Assembly: GCF_002885955.2 (NCBI RefSeq)
Contig: NZ_POQS01000003.1
Span: 628,034-679,788, forward strand
Origin: Achromobacter pulmonis
Lineage (GTDB): Bacteria; Pseudomonadota; Gammaproteobacteria; Burkholderiales; Burkholderiaceae_B
Direction: 5' to 3'
Length of the DNA stretch: 51,755 nucleotides
Part shown: positions 22,498 through 29,893 of the stretch, one piece after another
How positions within the stretch are numbered: position 1 is the stretch's first letter
Layout of the letters: each line of letters starts with the position of its first letter
Translations under genes and position numbers: made by a program
The notes under the pieces: generated by a model
The model's input: the letters and a program-made list of their open reading frames with translations, nothing else
Databases searched by the model: none
What the model was told of the DNA's origin: nothing

Positions 22498-23124
22498 TTA
22501 TCCGCGCTTGAACAGGCGCTCGTGCATCCATCCATCGTTGGTCAGGATGACAGCCGCTTTACCCTGTATATCTCCCTGGGTCTGTTCCGCAAAATTCTTG
22601 TAATTGGCACGCATGCCTTCCGATTTGGCCCAGTCATCTGCACCTTCTACCTTGTAGCGGTAGTTCACCTGCGACAGCTTTACGCCCATCATGTCGCTGG
22701 GTTCAGTGAAGTTGCTCACTTCCACAACGGTGTACTTTCCGGTGCAGAAGGCATCTTGTCCAGCCATCGTGTTGGCACCATTGGCGACGAGGAACTTCTT
22801 GCCGGTGTCGGTGACTTGGTATTCGGTGGCCGGCTCCATCTTGTTGCCGAATATGGCTTTGACTTCGGTGTCTCGCTTCGTCAGCAGCCCGGCATCGACT
22901 AGCGCGTCGGCGCGCTTCTTGCTCTGACCGCCCAGCATGTCTTGATTCGCCAGGGTGAACGGCAAGCCCTTTGCGGGAATCGCAGCGCACAGGCCCTTCT
23001 GAGTATCCAGGTATGCCTGTATGGCCTTGCTGAAGTTGCTCTTGTTGGCGTCCTTGGCGCTGCCGCACGCGGCAAGGGTAAGGGCAAGGCTGCTGATGGC
23101 GACGATCTTGATAGCGGTATGCAA
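22498..23124 (-). CDS. Small lipoprotein, island paralogue of the chromosomal 897-1520 gene
   Basis: 208 residues with lipobox LAAC (Cys20). About three-quarters identical by eye to the chromosomal protein, with the same conserved blocks (LTKRDTEVKA, GNKMEPATEYQ, TEPSDMMG, TNDGWMHERLFK). TTG start at 23124 with GGAGG upstream; no ATG exists near the N-terminus, so the TTG must be used. It sits between the attC cassettes and the integrase, with its own terminator. Function unknown. Its GC content is lower than that of the chromosomal copy, so it came with the island rather than by local duplication (inference). Confidence 0.85.
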   Translation of the reverse strand: MHTAIKIVAISSLALTLAACGSAKDANKSNFSKAIQAYLDTQKGLCAAIPAKGLPFTLANQDMLGGQSKKRADALVDAGLLTKRDTEVKAIFGNKMEPATEYQVTDTGKKFLVANGANTMAGQDAFCTGKYTVVEVSNFTEPSDMMGVKLSQVNYRYKVEGADDWAKSEGMRANYKNFAEQTQGDIQGKAAVILTNDGWMHERLFKRG

Positions 23125-23185
23125 AACTAGCTTCCTCCGTAGGTTAAGACAATCGGTTATTCATTATGGCAACGCGATGGGGCGA

Positions 23186-24313
23186 TTATGCGTTGTTCTC
23201 TGTTTGGGAGTCGGCCTCACTCCGTTGTTTAGAAGTGGACGGCGCGCGACGCGCGAGGCGGTCCAGCTTCTGCACCAGATCTTCGGCCCGCAGGTGCGTA
23301 TAGCGCTTGAGCATCTGCATCGACTTGTGGCCGCTGATGGCCGACACCTCCTGATCGCTCAAGCCGGCTTCCACGAACCGGCTGACAGCCTCGTGTCGCA
23401 GGTCGTGAAAGCGGAAGTCTTCAAGGCCCGCTGCTCGCTTGGCATCGGTCCATGCTTTGTCGAACAGGTAGGGGCGTCGTATGCCATCCCGGCCAGGTTC
23501 GCCGAAGAACACCAGTTCGGTTTCGGCTGGGCGCACGGGGTTGGCAAGGGCCTCGGTGAACACGCGCGTTGCCTCGGCAGTCAGAGGAACGGTGCGGGGA
23601 GAAGAGTTCTTGGTGTGCTCCAGCCGCACGACGCGCCGCTCGATGTCCACTTGCCGAATACGCAGCGTCGCAATCTCGGACAGCCGCATGCCGGTTTGAA
23701 CGGCAATGCGGACGATCCATCCGAACATCGGGTTCGAGTGCTTATCGACTGCTTGTAGCAGGCGGGTCTGTTCTTCGGGAGTCAATCGCCGGTTGCGGCC
23801 CGAGCCTGGGGCAGGGCGGCGAATGTTGGACACGGGATTGAAGGGCAGACCGATGCCCCACTCCTTGATCGCGACGGTGAACAGGTGGCCCAGCAGTGCC
23901 AGTTCCAAGCGTACCGTGTTGTTACTGCGAGGTCGTAGTTTGCCCTTCTCGTCCGGGTCGCCGGCCAGTCGCATGTCACGGAACTGCGCCACGATCTCGG
24001 CGTTCAGGGCGGCCAGCGAGTACTTGCCAAGATGCCGGATGATGACCTGTGCTTTCTTGTGTTCGCCGGCTTGGGTCGAGGCTCGCTTGGTGGGCGTGAC
24101 TTCCTTGAGGTAGCGGGTCAGCGCCGCTTCGACGGTCATGCGCTCGGCCGGTGCTCGCTGGATGTATACGCCGCGCACCATTTCGTCTTCGGTACGGCGC
24201 GCCCAGTCTTCGGCGTCGCGCTTGGTACGGAACGTCTTGGCCGTGGCCGGCCAGCCGGTCTTACGAATGAGGGCTTTCCAAGTGCCCGAGGAAGTCTTAA
24301 CAATCGTAGCCAT
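23186..24313 (-). CDS. int: Tyrosine-type integrase of the island
   Basis: 375 residues. An arm-binding N-terminus (KTFRTKRDAEDWARRTEDEM), a core-binding SAM-like domain (about 60-155) and the catalytic domain with all active residues: Arg210 (TGMRLSEIATL), Lys235, His303 and Arg306 (FHDLRHEA), His329 (GHKSMQMLKRYTHL) and Tyr338. GGAG precedes the ATG. It points away from the intact tRNA-Leu, whose attR lies 157 bp upstream, with arm-type sites between. The gene looks intact, so the island may still excise. Confidence 0.94.
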   Translation of the reverse strand: MATIVKTSSGTWKALIRKTGWPATAKTFRTKRDAEDWARRTEDEMVRGVYIQRAPAERMTVEAALTRYLKEVTPTKRASTQAGEHKKAQVIIRHLGKYSLAALNAEIVAQFRDMRLAGDPDEKGKLRPRSNNTVRLELALLGHLFTVAIKEWGIGLPFNPVSNIRRPAPGSGRNRRLTPEEQTRLLQAVDKHSNPMFGWIVRIAVQTGMRLSEIATLRIRQVDIERRVVRLEHTKNSSPRTVPLTAEATRVFTEALANPVRPAETELVFFGEPGRDGIRRPYLFDKAWTDAKRAAGLEDFRFHDLRHEAVSRFVEAGLSDQEVSAISGHKSMQMLKRYTHLRAEDLVQKLDRLARRAPSTSKQRSEADSQTENNA

Positions 24314-24342
24314 GAGTACTCCGTATGGGGCTAGCGCCGCAT

Positions 24343-24362
24343 CACTGTACCGAAACTGTACC
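24343..24362 (+). repeat. Arm-type integrase sites, right end
   Basis: CACTGTACC (24343-24351) and ACTGTACC (24355-24362), direct repeats in the same orientation as those at 8659-8678. They lie between integrase start and attR. Confidence 0.6.
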
Positions 24363-24447
24363 TGACCACAATTTTAGGAAAATCCCCCGGTGCGGGGCTT
24401 GTACTGCGAAATCTTCTAATGGCTTGAATTAGCAGAAGATTTGGGGA

Positions 24448-24532
24448 TGGTGCCCGGGGCCGGAATCGAACCGGCACGCCTTGCGGCGGGGGATTTTGAG
24501 TCCCCTGCGTCTACCAATTTCACCACCCGGGC
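24448..24532 (-). tRNA. tRNA-Leu (anticodon CAA)
   Basis: 85 nt with encoded CCA. Acceptor GCCCGGG/CCCGGGC, anticodon stem GGGGA/TCCCC with loop CTCAAAA (anticodon CAA, reading UUG), long variable arm CGCCGCAAGGCG, T-arm GCCGG-TTCGATT-CCGGC. The 3' part beyond the 33-bp repeat is supplied by the island, which thus restores a complete gene. Downstream on the minus strand are hairpins at 24409-24442 and 24385-24397 that may end the transcript. Confidence 0.96.
24470..24502. repeat. attR: 33-bp direct repeat within tRNA-Leu
   Basis: Identical to 8509-8541; covers anticodon loop to T-stem of the tRNA. Marks the right end of the island. Confidence 0.9.
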
Positions 24533-24612
24533 TAGGAGGTCGCGCACGCGTACTGATGACGGTCGCGGGAGATGCGAAGACGGCGATTATATGCGGTCTG
24601 GGGGAAATTGTC

Positions 24613-24637
24613 AGGCAAGGGGCCGAGCCCCTTGCCT
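24613..24637 (-). terminator. Terminator hairpin of the purine permease gene
   Basis: Perfect 11-bp stem AGGCAAGGGGC/GCCCCTTGCCT with 3-base loop, 10 bp after the permease stop. Only a weak T stretch follows. Confidence 0.7.
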
Positions 24638-24647
24638 GGCGGGGCGC

Positions 24648-26045
24648 TTACGCCGGCTTCTTTTCGGGCAGGAACCAGTTCATGACCAGGGCGCAGATGC
24701 CGCCGGTGGCGACGCCGGATTCGAGGATGTTTTTCACGGCGTGGGGCAGGTGCGAGAGGATCTCGGGCACTTGCGAGACGCCCAGGCCCAGCGCCAGGGA
24801 GACGGCGATGATGAGCAGGGCGCGGCGGTCGAGCTGGATGCCGGCCAGGATGTTGATGCCGGAGGCGGCGACGGCGCCGAACATGACCATGGCGGCACCG
24901 CCCAGCACGGGTTCGGGCACGGCTTGCAGGATGCCGGCGACGGCGGGGAAGAGGCCCAGCAGGATCAGCATGCCGGCGATCCAGACGCCGACGTGGCGGC
25001 TGGCGATGCCGGTGAGCTGGATGACGCCGTTGTTCTGCGCGAAGACGGAGCTGGGGAAGGTGTTGAATATGCCGGCCAGCAGGGAGTTGGCGCCGTTGAC
25101 CAGCACGCCGCCCTTGATGCGCTGCATCCACAGCGGGCCTTCGACGGGCTGCTTGGAGACCTTGCTGGTGGCGGTGACGTCGCCGATGGCTTCCAGCGAG
25201 GTGACCAGGTAGATGATGAGCATGGGCACGAACAGCGGCCACGAGAAGCCCAGGCCGAAGTGCAGCGGGGTGGGGATCTGGAACAGGGCGGCTTCGCGCG
25301 CGCCGGTGAAGTCCAGGCGGCCCATGTAGGCGGCGGCGAGGTAGCCGACGGCCAGGGCCAGCACCAGGGCGGTGCTGCGGACCCAGACGACGGGCACGCG
25401 GTTGAGCAGGACGATGGTGCCCAGGACCAGGCCGGACAGGGTGAGGTTTTCGGCGCTGGCGAAGGTGCCGTTGGACATGGCGCTGTAGCCGCCGCCCATG
25501 CTGATGAGGCCGACCTTGATGAGGGTCAGGCCGATGAGCAGCACGACGATGCCGGTGACCAGCGGGGTGATGAGACGCTTGACGAAGGGCAGGATGCGGC
25601 TGATGCCCATTTCGACGAAGGAGCCGGCGATGACGACGCCGAAGATGGCGGCCATGACGGCTTCGACCGGGGTGCCTTGCTTGACCATGACCGAGCCGCC
25701 GGCGATCAGCGGGCCGACGAAGTTGAAGCTGGTGCCCTGCACGATGAGCAGGCCGGCGCCCAGCGGGCCGAACCGGCGGCACTGGACGTAGGTGGCGATG
25801 CCGGAGATCACCAGCGACATGGACACGATCAGGGTGGTGTCGCGGCTGGGGACGTCCAGGGCCTGGCAGATCAGCAGGCCGGGGGTGACGATGGGGACCA
25901 GGATGGCGAGCAGGTGCTGCAGGGCCGCGAGAAAGGCGATGGGCGGCGCGGGGCGGTCGTCGGGGCCGTAGACCAGGTCGTGGCTGGGTTCGTCGGCGTC
26001 GGAGGCGCCGTGGGATACGGGCTGGGCAAGGGAGGCGGATTGCAT
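24648..26045 (-). CDS. NCS2-family uric acid/xanthine permease
   Basis: 465 residues from the ATG at 26045; a 39-codon in-frame extension is not family-like. Twelve to fourteen membrane segments. NCS2 landmarks are QGTSFNFVGPLIAGGS (TM3), VTSLEAIGDVTATSKVS (TM8, with the key Glu) and FNTFPSSVFAQNNGVIQLTGIASRHVG (TM10). The AQNNGVIQ form is that of the uric acid/xanthine branch (UacT, UapA, XanQ), not of uracil carriers. Proton symporter in the inner membrane. Monocistronic; no clear Shine-Dalgarno. Divergent from htpG. Confidence 0.88.
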   Translation of the reverse strand: MQSASLAQPVSHGASDADEPSHDLVYGPDDRPAPPIAFLAALQHLLAILVPIVTPGLLICQALDVPSRDTTLIVSMSLVISGIATYVQCRRFGPLGAGLLIVQGTSFNFVGPLIAGGSVMVKQGTPVEAVMAAIFGVVIAGSFVEMGISRILPFVKRLITPLVTGIVVLLIGLTLIKVGLISMGGGYSAMSNGTFASAENLTLSGLVLGTIVLLNRVPVVWVRSTALVLALAVGYLAAAYMGRLDFTGAREAALFQIPTPLHFGLGFSWPLFVPMLIIYLVTSLEAIGDVTATSKVSKQPVEGPLWMQRIKGGVLVNGANSLLAGIFNTFPSSVFAQNNGVIQLTGIASRHVGVWIAGMLILLGLFPAVAGILQAVPEPVLGGAAMVMFGAVAASGINILAGIQLDRRALLIIAVSLALGLGVSQVPEILSHLPHAVKNILESGVATGGICALVMNWFLPEKKPA

Positions 26046-26250
26046 GGCGGAGGGCCGGCCGGGGCGGGATGCGGGAAGAAAGTGCGGGATTTTAGCGGGT
26101 AAGGACCCGCGGCGCCCCTGGGGCGGGCGCCCGGGTCTTGAAAAAGCGACATAGACCTTCATATAGGCAGGGTTTCCCGGCGACCGCGCGGGCGCGAGCC
26201 CCGGTGACGGGATTATTTGTCCCTAATATTTTTGACCTTTACGTAAAACC

Positions 26251-28149
26251 ATGAGCCAAACCGCCACGTCTTCCGCGTCCGAAACCCTGGGGTTCCAGGC
26301 CGAGGTGAAGCAGCTGCTGCACCTGATGATCCATTCGCTGTACAGCAACAAGGAAATTTTCCTGCGCGAGCTGGTGTCGAACGCATCGGACGCCTGCGAC
26401 AAGCTGCGCTTCGAGGCCATCGACCGTCCCGAGCTGCTCGAAGGAGACGGCGAGCTGGCGATCACGGTGGCCTACGACAAGGCGGCCCGCACGATCACGA
26501 TTTCGGACAACGGCATCGGCCTGTCGCGTGAAGAGGCGGTGGCCAATCTGGGCACGATCGCGCGCTCGGGCACGCGCGAGTTCTTCTCGCAGCTGACGGG
26601 CGACAAGCAGAAGGATGCGCAGCTGATCGGCCAGTTCGGCGTGGGCTTTTATTCTTCGTTCATCGTGGCCGACAAGGTGACGGTGCTGAGCCGCCGCGCC
26701 GGCGGCACGGAAGCGATCCAGTGGGAATCGGACGGCCAGGGCGAGTTCACGATCGCCGCGGCCGAGAAGGCCACGCGCGGCACCGACGTGACGCTGCACC
26801 TGCGCGCCGACGAGGACGAGCTGCTCAACGGCTGGAAGCTGCGCGAGATCCTGCGCCGCTATTCCGATCACATCTCGCTGCCCATCCGCATGGCCAAGGA
26901 AGAGTGGGACCAGGAGAAGGGCGAGCAGGTCAAGACGGAAGCGCTGGAGACGGTGAACCAGGCCAATGCGCTGTGGGCCCGCAGCAAGTCCGAGGTGACG
27001 GACGAGCAGTACCGCGAGTTCTACAAGACAGTGTCGCACGACTACGACGATCCGCTGGCCTGGACGCACAACCGCGTGGAAGGCCGCAGCGAATACACGC
27101 AGTTGCTGTACGTGCCCAAGCACGCGCCGATGGACCTGTGGGACCGCGACGGCCGCCGCGGCGTGAAGCTGTACGTCAAGCGCGTGTTCATCATGGACGA
27201 CGCCGACCAGCTGCTGCCGTCCTATCTGCGCTTCGTGCGCGGGGTGATCGATTCGGCGGACCTGCCGCTGAACGTGTCGCGCGAGATCCTGCAGGAAAGC
27301 CGCGACGTGCGCGCGATCCGCGAGGGCTCGGCCAAGCGCGTGCTGTCTCTGCTGGAGGATATGGCCGAGAACAAGAAGGAAGACTACGCGACGTTCTGGT
27401 CTGAGTTCGGCCAGGTGCTGAAGGAAGGCGCGGGCGAGGACCACGCCAACCTGGAGCGCATCGCCAAGCTGATGCGCTTCGCGTCCACGCATACCGGCGA
27501 CCAGGCGCAGACCGTGTCCTTCGCCGACTACGTGTCGCGCATGAAGGAAGGCCAGGACAAGATCTACTACGTGACGGCCGATACGTTCGCCGCCGCCAGC
27601 AACAGCCCGCACCTGGAGATCTTCCGCAAGAAGGGCATCGAGGTGCTGCTGCTGTCGGATCGCGTGGACGAGTGGATGCTGTCCTACCTGCGCGAGTTCG
27701 ACGGCAAGTCGCTGGTGTCGGTGGCCAAGGGCGGCCTGGACCTGGCCGAGCTGGCCGACGAGGAAGAAAAGAAGCACCAGGCCGAAGTGGCCGAGGACTT
27801 CAAGCCGCTGGTCGAGCGCCTGCAGAAGACGCTGGAAGACCAGGTCAAGGAAGTGCGCGTGACGCTGCGCCTGGTGGATTCGCCGGCTTGCGTGGTGGTG
27901 GGCCAGAACGAACTGAGCCCGCACCTGCTGCGCATGCTGAAGGCGGCCGGCCAGGAAGCGCCCAACGTCAAGCCGGTGCTGGAGATCAACCCCGAGCATC
28001 CGCTGCTGGCGCGCATCCGCGCGGCCGAAGATGGCGAGTTCGACCAGTGGGCCCGGCTGCTGCTGGACCAGGCCCTGCTGGCCGAAGGCGCGCAGATCGC
28101 CGACCCGGCGGCTTTCGTGAAGCGTTTGAACGCGCTGCTGCTGAAGTAA
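26251..28149 (+). CDS. htpG: Molecular chaperone HtpG (bacterial Hsp90)
   Basis: 632 residues, the usual HtpG length. GHKL ATPase domain: [23 protein letters not shown] (motif with the catalytic Glu), [23 protein letters not shown] and [11 protein letters not shown]. Middle domain with [13 protein letters not shown] and [14 protein letters not shown] (catalytic-loop Arg), and a C-terminal dimerisation domain ending in LNALLLK. Refolds or remodels client proteins in the cytoplasm with DnaK. Ends in a strong terminator 24 bp downstream, so it forms its own transcript. No obvious ribosome site just before the ATG. Confidence 0.98.
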   Translation: MSQTATSSASETLGFQAEVKQLLHLMIHSLYSNKEIFLRELVSNASDACDKLRFEAIDRPELLEGDGELAITVAYDKAARTITISDNGIGLSREEAVANLGTIARSGTREFFSQLTGDKQKDAQLIGQFGVGFYSSFIVADKVTVLSRRAGGTEAIQWESDGQGEFTIAAAEKATRGTDVTLHLRADEDELLNGWKLREILRRYSDHISLPIRMAKEEWDQEKGEQVKTEALETVNQANALWARSKSEVTDEQYREFYKTVSHDYDDPLAWTHNRVEGRSEYTQLLYVPKHAPMDLWDRDGRRGVKLYVKRVFIMDDADQLLPSYLRFVRGVIDSADLPLNVSREILQESRDVRAIREGSAKRVLSLLEDMAENKKEDYATFWSEFGQVLKEGAGEDHANLERIAKLMRFASTHTGDQAQTVSFADYVSRMKEGQDKIYYVTADTFAAASNSPHLEIFRKKGIEVLLLSDRVDEWMLSYLREFDGKSLVSVAKGGLDLAELADEEEKKHQAEVAEDFKPLVERLQKTLEDQVKEVRVTLRLVDSPACVVVGQNELSPHLLRMLKAAGQEAPNVKPVLEINPEHPLLARIRAAEDGEFDQWARLLLDQALLAEGAQIADPAAFVKRLNALLLK

Positions 28150-28173
28150 GCGGCTGGCGGGTTTGATGGAAGA

Positions 28174-28198
28174 GGGCGTCCTTGGGACGCCCTTTTTT
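28174..28198 (+). terminator. Intrinsic terminator of htpG
   Basis: GGGCGTCC-TTG-GGACGCCC stem-loop directly followed by six T. Confidence 0.93.
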
Positions 28199-28221
28199 CA
28201 TACGCCTTTCCTATGGAAACG

Positions 28222-28338
28222 AATTACCGCTCGGTAATTTTGCCGATCCAATAGGCAATAGTCCTGGATTTATTCCCGATCGGTAATTTTATGGCCCTGG
28301 CTGCGCCCGGTTTTCCTTAGAATTACCGTACGGTAATT
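28222..28338. promoter_or_regulatory. Three HipB-type operators in front of hipBA
   Basis: Two perfect copies of AATTACCG-N2-CGGTAATT at 28222-28239 and 28321-28338, and one with two mismatches in its left half at 28271-28288. Centres are 49 and 50 bp apart. The last copy touches the hipB ribosome site (CGGAGG), so binding would block translation initiation region transcription. No other gene is near, which points to HipB as the binder. Confidence 0.85.
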
Positions 28339-28349
28339 CGGAGGCGTTC

Positions 28350-28619
28350 ATGAATACAGAGACTATTCCCCCGCCCCTGGCCGGCGAGGCCGGGGTGCCG
28401 ATACGCACGTCGGCCGAACTGGGCGAACTGGTCAAGGTCGTCAGGCGTTCGCAGGGTTTGCTCCAGGCGGACCTGGCGGGCTTGTCCGGCACAGGCAACC
28501 GCTATGTCGTGGACCTGGAGCGCGGCAAGCCGACGCTGCAATTGCAGAAGGTGCTGGACGTGTTGGATCTGCTGGGCCTGGAGGTCCGGCTGTCGGCCAA
28601 GCGCCCGAACGTGCCATGA
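28350..28619 (+). CDS. hipB: HipB-like antitoxin, XRE-family DNA-binding protein
   Basis: 89 residues. Helix-turn-helix at about 25-75: LGELVKVVRRSQGLLQADLAGLSGTGNRYVVDLERGKPTLQLQKVLDVLDLLGLEV, the form typical of HipB partners (RYVVDLERGKPT). GGAGG precedes the ATG. It overlaps hipA by four bases. As antitoxin it should bind and neutralise HipA and repress the operon through the three dyads just upstream. Confidence 0.92.
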   Translation: MNTETIPPPLAGEAGVPIRTSAELGELVKVVRRSQGLLQADLAGLSGTGNRYVVDLERGKPTLQLQKVLDVLDLLGLEVRLSAKRPNVP

Positions 28620-29887
28620 ACGCCGCCGACGCCTTGGATGTCTATCGGGCCGATCAATTGGTTGGCCGGTTGTTCGATGAGCGGCCGTTGCGCTTCGTCT
28701 ACGACGAGGCCTGGCTGGGCCGGCCGGACGCGTGCGCGATTTCGCCGACGTTGCCGTTGACCGCACAGGGGCAGGCAGGCGAGGCCGTGCATGCCTTTTT
28801 CGAGAACCTGCTGCCCGAGGGGCAGGTGCGTGAGTTTCTGCAAGTCAGCCGTCATTCCACAACGGTGTTCGGTCTGCTGCGCAGTGTCGGCGGCGATACC
28901 GCCAGCGGTTTGACCTTGCTGCCGCGCGGCGAGCGGCCGGCGCCGGCGCGATACCGCAGCGTCACGTGGCGGGAGCTCGGCGCCCGTTTGCAGGACATGG
29001 CGCTGCCCGCGCTGATTGCCGAGAACGAAGGCGGTGCGCGGATTTCGCTCGCCGGTGCGCAGGACAAGCTGCTGGTGCACATCCAGCCGGACGGCTCGCT
29101 CGGAATTCCCGAGGGCGCGGCGCCGTCTTCGCACATTCTCAAGCCGGATATCCGCGGCTTTGGCAAGGTATGGGGATCGGCGTTGAATGAAACCCTGGTG
29201 ATGCAATTGGCTCATCGGTTGGGCCTGGGCGCAGCGCCGGCCACCTATCAACCCGACACGCGCGCTTGCCTGGTCGCCCGCTATGACCGCGAGCCGGATG
29301 GCAAGGGCGGCCTGCGCCGTCTGCATCAATTGGATCTTTGCCAGCTTGCCGGCACGCCGTCGGACGTGAAGTACGAGTCCGACGGCGGACCCACGCTGGC
29401 GCAGTGCCGGGCGCTGCTCGGGGCGATGGGGGTGGGCGCGGCAGACCTGAAGCGCTTGCTGCAATGGGTGTTCTTCAATCTGTACGTCGGCAACAACGAT
29501 AGCCACGCCAAGAACCTGTCGGTGCTGCAGACGCCCATGGGCGGCTACCGGCTGGCGCCGTTCTACGACCTGATGTGCACCGCCATCTATCCCGGGTTGT
29601 CGCGTCGTTTCGCGTTTGCGATCGGCGGCGAGAGAAGGCCGGGCGCTATTGCCGCCGGCCATTTGCAGGGCATGGCGCGAGAGCTGGGCTTCGCGCCGCG
29701 CTATGTCATGGCGGTCGGGCAGGCGCTGGTCGGCGAACTGCCCGGCGCGCTGCAACAGGTGCAGGCCGGGTTGCTCGCGCAGACCACGGCCGCAGCAGAG
29801 CGCACGCTGCTCGAGCGTCTTGGGCGCTGGATCAGGTCCAACGCTCGCCGGCACGCGCATCGCTGGGGCATGGCCGTGCAGGGCTGA
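28616..29887 (+). CDS. hipA: HipA-family serine/threonine kinase toxin
   Basis: 423 residues. The N-terminal subdomain (VYRADQLVGRLF..., FFENLLPEG) is followed by the HipA kinase fold: ISLAGAQDKLL (143-152), SSHILKPD (171-178), NETLVMQLA, CLVARYDR, RLHQLDLCQL, NNDSHAKNLSV (293-303, catalytic Asp and Asn) and LAPFYDLM (metal Asp about 318). All catalytic parts are present. Known HipA toxins phosphorylate glutamyl-tRNA synthetase or other translation proteins and cause persistence. Translationally coupled to hipB. It lies outside the island, but beside it. Confidence 0.95.
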   Translation: MNAADALDVYRADQLVGRLFDERPLRFVYDEAWLGRPDACAISPTLPLTAQGQAGEAVHAFFENLLPEGQVREFLQVSRHSTTVFGLLRSVGGDTASGLTLLPRGERPAPARYRSVTWRELGARLQDMALPALIAENEGGARISLAGAQDKLLVHIQPDGSLGIPEGAAPSSHILKPDIRGFGKVWGSALNETLVMQLAHRLGLGAAPATYQPDTRACLVARYDREPDGKGGLRRLHQLDLCQLAGTPSDVKYESDGGPTLAQCRALLGAMGVGAADLKRLLQWVFFNLYVGNNDSHAKNLSVLQTPMGGYRLAPFYDLMCTAIYPGLSRRFAFAIGGERRPGAIAAGHLQGMARELGFAPRYVMAVGQALVGELPGALQQVQAGLLAQTTAAAERTLLERLGRWIRSNARRHAHRWGMAVQG

Positions 29888-29893
29888 GCGGTT

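Larger units (their letters stand above)
8509..24502. mobile_element. Integrative mobilizable genomic island in tRNA-Leu(CAA)
   Basis: About 16 kb between the two 33-bp repeats. A tyrosine integrase lies beside the right end, pairs of ACTGTACC-type arm sites lie inside both ends, and a relaxase, MobC and an AlpA-like HTH protein are inside. Base composition is clearly lower in GC than both flanks, most strongly over 8.7-13 kb and 21.0-22.4 kb. Cargo: SIR2-type protein, VbhA-like antitoxin, partial T4SS, phosphatase, attC cassettes, lipoprotein. Confidence 0.92.

Noticed and set aside
24441..26102. Long + strand reading opposite the purine permease
   Set aside because: Antisense shadow of a GC-rich gene; composition is Asp/Gly/His-biased with no family features, while the minus strand encodes a clear NCS2 carrier.
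28222..28338. Operators as part of the htpG terminator or a heat-shock element
   Set aside because: They lie beyond the htpG terminator and are symmetric repeats leading straight into hipB, so HipB control is the simpler reading.
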